In this document: piece after piece, positions 56,567 through 64,000 of the stretch
Position numbering within the stretch: position 1 is the first letter of the stretch
Layout of the letters: each line of letters starts with the position of its first letter
From: Caprella mutica
Lineage: Eukaryota > Arthropoda > Malacostraca > Amphipoda > Caprellidae
Assembly: GCA_947561585.1 (NCBI GenBank)
Contig: CANNZV010002509.1
Location: 31,513-95,512, forward strand
Length of the DNA: 64,000 nucleotides
Direction: 5' to 3'
Translations under genes and position numbers: made by a program
The notes under the pieces: generated by a model
Database searches by the model: none
Told to the model about the DNA's origin: nothing
The model's input: the letters and a program-made list of their open reading frames with translations, nothing else

Positions 56567-57010
56567 ATGGCCTCCTCTATTATTGATAATGAGTTATTGT
56601 TGATTGGATTAGGGCTTGTTGCTGCGCATTCTTCTTTTAAGAAACCAAAAAAGACTAAATCGAAATGGTGTAAGGATTGGCTAAAGCAAAGGGATTCAAA
56701 ATCACACATATCTTTGATGGAGGACCTTAGATTTGAACAACAGGACTGGCTTAATTATTTAAGAATGGACGAGAAAACCTATGATCACTTACTTTCCTGT
56801 GTTACTCCGTATATTGAAAGGCAGGATACTAATATGAGGGGAGCAATATCGCCTCATCAAAGATTATCAGCAACTCTCAGATTCTTAGCGACCGGACAAT
56901 CCTATGAAGATTTAAAGTTCCCTACAAGAATTTCCCCACAACGGCTTGGCAAAATTATCCCAGAGACATGCAGTGCCATTATTGACACGTTAATGAAGGA
57001 TTACATGAAG
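56567..57010 (+). CDS. Harbinger transposase exon 1
   Basis: Encodes the N-terminal part of a HARBI1-like DDE_4 nuclease. After a basic stretch (KKPKKTKSKWCKDWLKQR, residues about 26-43) come LRFEQQDWLNYLRMDEKTYD and the helix-turn-helix-like segment SPHQRLSATLRFLATGQSYE followed by DLKFPTRISPQRLGKIIPET. The exon ends at MKDYMK|GTAAGC in phase 0 and joins exon 2 at 58079 in frame. It is intact, with no stops. It starts at the first ATG, 122 bp inside the element end, which is usual for compact elements. Confidence 0.85.
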
Positions 57011-57094
57011 GTAAGCAAAAAAACATGTAAATTTTATATCCATTTTATTGTACGAATACAATTAATACAAAGTACAGTCTGAATGACAATGATA

Positions 57095-57315
57095 GGTAGG
57101 GTAAGATTCGCATCATCGGTCGGTTCCACATTTTATCTCACATAAGAAAAAAACGATATACCTAATAATGGTTATTTATTTTTAATTGGTATCCATGATA
57201 CCTGCAGGTATCATGGATACAATTAAAATAAAAAATAAATAACTATTACTATTTGATCGTTTTTTCTTATATGACCGAAATTGCGGAACCGACCGATGAT
57301 GCGATTCCTATCCTA
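57095..57315. repeat. Palindromic insertion in the Harbinger intron
   Basis: Inverted arms CGCATCATCGGTCGGTTCC (57109-57127) and GGAACCGACCGATGATGCG (about 57284-57302). The centre is a perfect GTATCCATGATACCTGCAG / CTGCAGGTATCATGGATAC palindrome. It lies between the converging transposase and MADF genes. It may be a small MITE; no duplication was identified. Confidence 0.75.
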
Positions 57316-57502
57316 CATGAAAGTAAGGAAATAAAGTTTCATATCCATATACATTTATGATTTGCAAAAATGTAAGAAAATTAAAGTTTGAAAAAATATT
57401 AATCCATATTGTCATGAATATAAAGGAATCAACTATTAACATTACATAAACTTTGGAAAAATAACATTAATTAATATTATCATGAGAAATTAAGAAGTGA
57501 AG

Positions 57503-57967
57503 TCAAAGAGAAGTAAAGTTTGAAAAATATCCTGCTAAGCTATGTGGAGTTTGAGAATTTGGATTTGGGGTAGACATGCTGGGTTCCATTGTAGTAGGCA
57601 TTACAATATTTACGTGACTTGTATTAAAAACACTTGTAGAATTAAGCTGATCTAGTTCCGCAGCAAACATTACATCGTTTATTAATTTTTCGGCGTAGAT
57701 CCTTTGCATCGTAGAAATATTTCTCAGTTTAACAGCCAAATTCTTTCCAAAATGGTCGTACTGGTCCTCTACAGGAGTATTTTGAATTCTGTCGCCTATC
57801 ACCGTGACAAGTTTTTCCATAGCATTTGAAGGAGTTGTCATTTTCCTTTTCTTGATGGTAGATGGCGGTAGAGGGCTTGGAGAATTACTCTGTGTACGGG
57901 TTGTAGGGTTGCTTGTTGATGCAACGCTTATCGATTCACAATCTTCCTCTGCAGTAATGTCACAATC
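57503..57967 (-). pseudogene. MADF/BESS partner protein, C-terminal exon, antisense in the transposase intron
   Basis: Minus strand: acceptor TTTTTGGCAG (57968-57977) opens DCDITAEEDCESISVASTSN, a Ser/Pro-rich linker with a KKRK nuclear-type signal. Then comes a BESS-like segment DQYDHFGKNLAVKLRNI...IYAEKLINDVMFAAE (about 57770-57660) and a Pro/Ser tail to a stop at 57503. In PIF/Harbinger elements the second gene encodes such a Myb/MADF protein, which brings the transposase to the nucleus and DNA. The upstream MADF-domain exon should lie above 58000 but is missing, so this is a fragment. Its position, wholly inside the intron of the opposite-strand transposase, is unusual. Confidence 0.72.
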
Positions 57968-58078
57968 CTGCCAAAAATAATATCATATTAAAACGTTATA
58001 TCATCATATCATATTATATCATATCATAGAACATTATTATATCATATCATAAAAAATTCTAATATTGACTTTTTTCAG

Positions 58079-58290
58079 TTTCCTACAACACAAGAAGAAT
58101 GGCTCAAAATCGCTGAGAGTTTTGACAACAGATGGCAGTTTCCAAATTGTTTGGGAGCTGTCGACGGAAAACACGTCAAGATTACATCAAAATCAAGTGA
58201 TGGTGCATATTTCAGAAATTATAAAGGATATTAAATTGCCCTTTTCCTATGGGATTGATAGTAAATTATCACCTATTTTCTAAGTAGATG
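58079..58290 (+). pseudogene. Harbinger transposase exon 2, broken and truncated
   Basis: After the acceptor CTTTTTTCAG (58069-58078) the frame continues exon 1: FPTTQEEWLKIAESFDNRWQ, CLGAVDGKHVKITSKSSDGA and YFRNYKGY, then TAA at 58232. GAVDGKHV carries the first catalytic Asp (codon 58163). Beyond the stop the family pattern continues (IALF and, after a 1-base shift, NYHLFSK), so the stop and shift are decay, not the natural end. The remaining two catalytic acids are lost at the boundary with the LTR near 58295. Confidence 0.82.
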
Positions 58291-58294
58291 AGGC

Positions 58295-59472
58295 TTGTTA
58301 ATAAACTTATCCCATAGAGCAAATTAAGTCTCCGGGTTCTTTAACAATTATTTGTATTATCTTAACTTGAAGAGACTTGGAGGTAATTGATTGAATTCTA
58401 TTAAACTGACAAATGACTAAACGGTAAAAGTTTTTAGGAAGTAAATTAAACACAAGGAAGTTTTAAATGGGTGTACTTATATTAAAGTTCGAATAGTACA
58501 GAGTTCTAAGACTTACGCACAAGTCTTCAAATAACACAACACAAGTTTTAAATAAACTAGCGGTTGAGTAAACTTTAGGGTTTTAAATAAACAAGGGTCT
58601 GAGTTGCCAACTCACGAAACCCGTGGATGGACAAGTCCGACCGGACTTGGTCCGACCAACCAGTCTTCAAGAGACCATCGCGAACTATGAACACTTTAGT
58701 TAGGTGCCAATGGTATTTAAAGGATGAACTGGAGAGTCCAACCTTCCAGTGAGTGAATAAACTTCTGTTAAGGTACTGATAGTACTTTTCAAAGATGTTT
58801 TTCTACTCACTGCAGATAGAAATAACACACAATGCATTATTCAAATTTAACACGCTAGTGGTAATGGCTTTCTATACGATTAACATATAGATCGATCAGA
58901 TTTACTAATAGTTCATTTTAGTGAAACCTGATTTGCTAATAAACATCCAAATTTAAGCATACTATTTCAGAGTCCTGTTTAACCTATACATGATCAGAAA
59001 TGTTACAAGTTCCTAACTATTAGTTAAGTATTTCAATTAGAATAATTGAAATACTTACTTAATTCCTTTTAAATTAATTAAGTATTAATTTCAACTCTAT
59101 TTATAGAAAAAGAACTCAATATTCTAAGTTGTATAACTGATTTACAAAGTTCATGAAGTTATATAACTTAGTACAAATTATAAAGTTATATTCTGAATTA
59201 CAAGTTATAGCTCTGGGTTACAAGTTATAAAGTTATGTTCTGAAGTTACAAGTTATATTAGCGGCTTACATCAAAGCTATTCGTTTATAATTATATTCGA
59301 GCTCCTAGCGAGAATAACATGACCATAAATTTAAATAGCATTTCCTTCTAATGAACAGTGTACAAGATTAAAAAGATTATGTCTGAATAAATGATTATCA
59401 AATTATAGAAATTGAAAGATTAAGTAAAGATACAAGTTCAGAGTATTAACAATCCTTCTATTGTTAATATCA
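58295..59472 (-). mobile_element. Probable LTR of a truncated retroelement
   Basis: On the minus strand a polypurine tract GTAGGGAGGAG (59473-59483) is followed at once by TGATATTAACAATAG, and the block would end in ATAAGTTTATTAACA at 58295, where Harbinger sequence resumes. This fits a 3' LTR of about 1.18 kb. It includes a TTTAAATACC box near 58718. No second LTR or target duplication is seen, so the right part of the element is missing or degraded. Confidence 0.45.
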
Positions 59473-61090
59473 CTCCTCCCTACGTGTTTCAACCGACTTG
59501 TCGGTTGAATTTCAATTTCTAAACCCTTATTATCGAAATCCAATCGAAAAATATCCTAACAAATTTCGAACAACACTCGGAAAACATCCTATGAAATTTC
59601 TTAAAATTTCTAAGTCCGTAACATAAATTATATCTATTAAAACAAAAGAAATTTCAGATTAAAATTTGATTTGCTAAATAGATCAGTCTTTCCATCATAA
59701 AAATTGTGTGTACAAAAGTATGATGACAAGACAATTCCTATCATATATGTAATCATGAATTCTACCTCTGGTCACGATATTAAATCAAAATAGAGTAAAA
59801 ATTTATAAGTTATTCTACTCATATTCAGAAACATACATCAAAAATATATTTTCATTTTATGGAATTTATTTAACTAATAAAGATATTCAAATATCTAACC
59901 TTGTTTATAATTATTCAAAATTGAACCTGAAATCCCATTTCATCCAGTTCTAAAATTTCAAAACATGAAATATCAAATTATGAATCTCAAATTCAAGTTG
60001 AACAATCATAAAACTTCAATCTATAACTGCTAAATTTATATTTTAATTTTTTAAATAAAAGTAACCATTACCTTTCTAAAAATTAAATGTGTATGTTCTC
60101 AATTCTTAAACACTTAAATGGAAATAGTATCCAGGTGAATGTCTAGTCATTGAAAACACCCTTAAAGTTTTTCTTCAAAATATAAAGTTCGTTTAATACT
60201 TTACTGCAATATAGTCCAACTATAAACATCTTACTTTCATTCAAGAACCAAAATTATAATGCTTACAAATAAGATTATCAATAAAATCTAAGCATACGAT
60301 TATAATATATCTACTATTATTATATCTTCTACTTCAAGCATCGTAATTTGAAACGTCGGAAATAAAGTTAAGTAATTTTCAAATGAAATTAATTTCAAAA
60401 TCAATAGAGATTAATTACTTTTCATATTTCCAATGAATATAATCTATAATCAATAGAACTTAGTTAACTTTTATATCTCAAATGAATATAATCTATAGTC
60501 AATAGAACTTAGTTAACTTTTATATCTCAAATGAATATAATCTATAGTCAATAGAACTTAATTAACTTTTATATCTCAAATGAATATAATCTTACATCAA
60601 AATCGAAACTTCATTATTTTTTAATTCCAAAATATTCATTTCAAAATATATGAGTATAACTAAATTCGTTATTACTTATCTTAAACTTCTCTTTTCTTAA
60701 ACTATGGTTACATATGTTATGTAATCTCATATGAGCTATATTATTGGTTAGTATTCATCTATACTATTGTTAGCTTTACATAACTTATTTTTATTCGTAT
60801 TGAATAAACATATTCAGATTTCGTTTAAAATATCCAATGAAATTAAAAGTTACTTTAAATCAAATGTTCAACTTCGAAATCTGTAAACTATCAAATGAAA
60901 TCTTAAGTAATCCTTTAAAGAATTAATTTTCAAATAAACATCAATGATTAAATGCTCATAACCTGAATGTTTCAATAAGCAATTAATATTTAAACTTTCT
61001 TTAAAGTAAATTCAAAGTATAGAAATCTAAGTTAATTGGACTAAAGTAATAATCCAAAATTTAGAATAATAAGATCAAGGTGAAATGATC
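59473..61090. other. AT-rich stretch without genes
   Basis: Presumably the interior of the truncated retroelement. The only structure I see is the 49-bp tandem repeat at 60432-60600. No open frame of note in any frame. Confidence 0.45.
60432..60600. repeat. 49-bp tandem repeat, about 3.5 copies
   Basis: AATGAATATAATCTATAGTC starts units at 60432, 60481, 60530 and 60579, each followed by AATAGAACTTAGTTAACTTT. Confidence 0.92.
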
Positions 61091-61214
61091 TAAATGTGTC
61101 GGTACCATCAGAGAAGACTTCTCAAAGTAGGTACATGAGAGTTGAAGCCCCCATGTTCATTCTCCTCCTTCAGAATGAATGGTTCCCTCAGGTTACCGGG
61201 CATTGGTTTGTGAC

Positions 61215-61370
61215 GTCACCAAATATGACTGCGAAGTCGTCACCAAGTATGACTGTGAAGTCATCATCAAGTATGACTGTGAAGTCATCATCCAGTATGA
61301 CTGTGAAGACATCAACAAATATGAAAGGGAAGTCGTCACCAAATATGACTGAAGTCGTCACCAAGTATGC
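61215..61370. repeat. 24-bp tandem repeat, about 6 copies
   Basis: Units of the form TATGACTGTGAAGTCATCAT + CAAG, in which TGACT...AGTCA makes each unit partly palindromic. Because 24 is divisible by 3, a 147-codon frame (61096-61539) stays open across it as repeated (S/N)MTVKSS(S/P). I do not regard this frame as a demonstrated gene. Confidence 0.88.
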
Positions 61371-61539
61371 TCCACTGATCAGCCTTCTCGTCACCAGGCG
61401 TAGCTCGGCTTATCCTTTTCGGATCAACAAGTTACTGGTGTTGGATTGTTCCAACATCTGGTTTGTTATTGCTCTGCTCCAGTTTGTCGAGAGATGTTTT
61501 TCAAGTTTTGGGAATAAAAATAAATCAGCATTAATTTAA

Positions 61540-62089
61540 GTATAATTAGGATTATATTTTTACCTAACTATTACTTTTTAGACTTACAGTTGAAGGATAG
61601 TATTACTTATTTTACATTGCTAAAACATGATTGTTTTAATTATTTCCAAAATTTTGTACAATGATTCTACAAAATTCTTTAATATTATAGTATTATTATA
61701 ATCCTTCAAGTAATATTATAGTTTGATAATATATATCTCACATAATATTTATTTCAAAACATACCTCATTCAGTTTACAATACATATTCCTATTATTATC
61801 AGACTGTAAAGAAGGGGTTAGTATATATATAACATATTTTTCACTTAAAACTAGGTTCATGAAAATCTTGGACACAATCAAAACTGTTATGTTTCTTTTA
61901 TTGTTACGTTACTTTACAAGATTTTCACTTATAGTGATAAATTCATAGTAAAATTAAGTAATTCACCTTCAACCGATGTCTTGCCCATAACGTCAGATCG
62001 TCAGATGGATGGGGTTCATTGCTTTTAGCCTCTTTTACGTGTGTTTCTGCAATTACAGGTGAACTTTACTAGCTTCCCTGCAAACATTT
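61540..62089. other. No gene recognised
   Basis: AT-rich spacer between two tandem-repeat loci; nothing supportable. Confidence 0.4.
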
Positions 62090-62210
62090 CCACATGTGTA
62101 CCATGTGGTTATGTCCACATTATAACAATGTGGTTACAATGTTGATTTTTGGAACCTTGGACGATATGTTATACATGTGGTTTTGCCACATGTATAACAT
62201 ATGGAATACA
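62090..62210. repeat. Hairpin block beside the satellite
   Basis: CCACATGTGTACCATGTGG (62090-62108) and, further on, ATATGTTATACATGTGG / CCACATGTATAACATAT around a TTTTG loop (62164-62202) form perfect or near-perfect stems. The stem words (CATATGTTA, CATGTGTA) are the same as those of the adjacent 22-bp array. Confidence 0.8.
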
Positions 62211-62230
62211 CATGTTAACCATAACAAAAC

Positions 62231-62757
62231 CACATATCAGTACTATGTGAAACACATATCTGTACCATATGTTACCCATATCAAAACCATATGTTACCCA
62301 TATCAAAACCATATGTTACCCATATCAAAACCATATGTTACCCATATCAAAACCATATGTTACCCATATCTGTTACATATGTTACCCATATCAAAACCAT
62401 ATGTTACCCATATCAATACCATATGTTACCCATATCAGTACCATATGTTACCCATATCAATACCATATGTTACCCATATCTGTACCATATGTTACCCATA
62501 TCTGTACCATATGTTACCCATATCTGTACCATATGTTACCCATATCAATACCATATGTTACCCATATCTTTACCATATGTTACCCATATCAGTACCATAT
62601 GTTACCCATATCTGTACCATATGTTACCCATATCTATACCATATGTTACCCATATCAATACAATATGTTTCCCATATCAATACCATGTGTAACACATATC
62701 AGTACCATGTGTAACACACATCAGTACCATGTGTAACACACATCAGTACCATGTGTC
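62231..62757. repeat. 22-bp satellite array, about 24 copies
   Basis: Monomer CATATGTTACCCATATC + (A/T)(A/G)TAC, varying mainly at the AAAAC/AATAC/TGTAC/AGTAC position. The end monomers are CATGTGTAACACACATC variants. Since 22 is not a multiple of 3 and the unit lacks stops in any forward frame, all three frames stay open as a 22-residue periodic peptide (for example YVTHIKTICYPY). These open frames are artefacts of the repeat. Confidence 0.95.
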
Positions 62758-62902
62758 AATAAATCAAAAAGATCATACTAATTTTATTGCCATTTCTTAC
62801 TTTACTGTATATAGTGTATATTTAATTTGCCTGTATATTATTTAGTTTAATATTACATATTGTTATATACAAATTAAATTGAAAGAAATGGGGAAAGAAA
62901 TG

Positions 62903-62987
62903 AAGTGGTGCTTCCGGAATCGAACTGGGGTCCCTGTAGTTTGCTGTTGTTTTGAGTCTGCGACATATCCAATGAGCCATCCTGGAC
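62903..62987 (-). other. tRNA-like sequence (tRNA-derived SINE head or tRNA pseudogene)
   Basis: On the minus strand, TGGCTCATTGG (A box, about 62970-62980) and AGTTCGATTCC (B box, about 62915-62925) stand at a spacing suitable for a Pol III internal promoter, and the sequence ends GGAAGCACCA. Acceptor and T stems do not pair well, so it is not a functional tRNA. Confidence 0.5.
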
Positions 62988-63061
62988 ATGATAGAAGTAG
63001 CTTTTTAAAGTTATTATTAATAAATTTATATTTACTTTAGATGATTTACTTCACTTTAAAG

Positions 63062-63718
63062 CAGGGATGGGCACTTATTGTGTTTTTCAGTGCCGAAATA
63101 TAGAATAACAGTGCCTTTACTATTTTCTTTCCGTTTTTTTTTAAATTGCAGGGGATACTGAGTAATTAAAATGAGAGGGCGGGGATAGATTTTATTGAGG
63201 TACGTACAATCGTACATATTTGGAACATAAATATTTGTAGTATATTTATTATTTGAATTAAAAGCAATTAAAAAATGATATATAATTATACTTTTCTTTT
63301 TTTATAATAAAAACAAAAATAAGTTGTTTTGAGTAATAAAAATTTAGTAACTTATTCATAAAATCCCAACTTATTAAAAAAAGGAATTAAAAATAATTGC
63401 ACAAATTCTTACCAGTATAAGAAAGAGAGAGTCGGATAAAAAAAAGAGCCGGAAGTAATTTTTTTAAACACCGGCACTACAAATACCTTATTAACGTAAA
63501 AAAATGGACTATCAAAGTATCAAGGTAATTAAAAATATTCTGTTCTTCAATTATTTTACCATCCACTTTTATATTATATATCCTTGTAATTTATAAAGCA
63601 GTCAGGGCTAAATATTCTAAATTTTCATTGGTAGAAAATAAAGTACCCTTTCTCTGGTGGGCACGAGTGCTGCTCTGAGTGCCAAAATAGCAATGAGTGC
63701 TGCATTTTCCCACCCTTG
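63062..63718. mobile_element. hAT-type MITE, 657 bp
   Basis: The ends are CAGGGATGGGCACTT and, at the right, ATTTTCCCACCCTTG (inverse CAAGGGTGGG). The flanks are CTTTAAAG (63054-63061) and CTGTAGAG (63719-63726), an 8-bp duplication with 6 of 8 matching. GAGTGC/GTGCC-type motifs recur near both ends (GAGTGCTGC, CAGTGCC). There is no coding capacity. Confidence 0.75.
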
Positions 63719-63726
63719 CTGTAGAG

Positions 63727-64000
63727 TGTAGATGATATAAGATATAAGAGTTGTATAGAAAACTAGCATTATCATGGCAGACTACATAAAATATTTTCCT
63801 TCTTTTTCAAATATATTCATTATTCAGTGTATTTAATTTCTCAGAACTCTAAATATCAGAACGGATCACTACACATGACTTCATTAAAGAAAATTTGTAC
63901 TGGAAGAACTTTCATGAAATACAACCAATTTACTATATAGATATTCATAGAAAACAAGGCAATTTGTGGCAAACTAAACTAAATATTTTCACAATAAAAG
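63727..64000. other. No feature seen
   Basis: AT-rich sequence to the window end; nothing supportable. Confidence 0.4.

Larger units (their letters stand above)
56445..58294 (+). mobile_element. PIF/Harbinger element, 5' end intact, 3' truncated
   Basis: The left end reads GCGGGCCATTCACGATCAGT, preceded by TAA (56442-56444), consistent with PIF/Harbinger target choice. A palindromic subterminal CCTGAAGGAATTCCTTCAG follows at 56488-56506. It holds transposase exons at 56567-57010 and 58079-58290, an antisense MADF/BESS gene piece in the intron (57503-57967) and a 221-bp palindromic insertion (57095-57315). The right part is replaced by an LTR-type sequence at 58295. Confidence 0.8.

Noticed and set aside
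62094..62736. Three overlapping long open frames (133-206 codons) on the plus strand
   Set aside because: They are the three readings of a 22-bp stop-free satellite; no start context, domain or non-repeat sequence supports a gene.
62231..62757. CRISPR-like array
   Set aside because: The units are contiguous 22-bp tandem copies with no unique spacers, in a eukaryotic setting.

Overview
The window looks like AT-rich nuclear DNA of an arthropod, most likely an insect; a hemipteran is only a guess. The evidence is spliceosomal introns, insect-type DNA transposases (piggyBac, psq/CENPB pogo, FLYWCH-MULE, PIF/Harbinger with a MADF partner), LTR elements with tRNA-primer sites, decayed non-LTR reverse transcriptases and many foldback elements. 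I see no bacterial operons, rRNA, CRISPR or confident host gene. The window is a stack of transposable elements inserted into one another. Several insertions can be proven from the sequence because an uninterrupted copy of the target also lies in the window.

1-10 kb: a family of G/C-tract foldback elements (1256-1652, 2251-2435, 3247-3894), a 191-bp perfect palindrome, a decayed pogo transposase (2440-4303) split by two of the G/C-tract elements, two decayed non-LTR reverse transcriptases on the minus strand (5830-7310), and a foldback repeat carrying CRE and CCAAT motifs (7880-9770). 10.6-18.5 kb: repeat A, broken by an intact-looking piggyBac element (14074-17591) and a solo LTR (17614-18424). 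18.5-29.2 kb: a Mutator-like element with about 2-kb terminal inverted repeats around three remaining exons of a FLYWCH-type transposase; its right arm is split by a complete but gene-poor LTR retrotransposon (23981-28502). 30-34 kb: a MULE exon cut by a second LTR-type element. 34.3-38.8 kb: repeat B, which preserves the empty sites for piggyBac and the solo LTR and is itself split by a 3.6-kb CACTG-ended element with subterminal motif arrays. 39.4-42 kb: a MULE-type foldback with a 9-bp duplication, G/C-tract elements and a psq/CENPB pogo fragment.

42-49 kb: a second MULE transposase (minus strand) whose intron holds a 5.8-kb pogo element (42757-48519) encoding psq, DDE and PHD regions, with its own nested foldback. 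49.5-54.2 kb: a 2.1-kb direct duplicate of 4085-6192, then repeat C with a Harbinger-type MITE. 54.2-56.4 kb: a foldback with three nested insertions. 56.4-58.3 kb: a 5'-intact, 3'-truncated Harbinger element whose MADF/BESS partner lies antisense inside the transposase intron. 58.3-64 kb: LTR remnants, three tandem-repeat loci including a 22-bp satellite, a tRNA-like sequence and a hAT-type MITE.

The only complete transposase reading frame is that of piggyBac. The pogo gene is nearly complete but has one frameshift. Boundaries were read by eye; percent identities were not computed.
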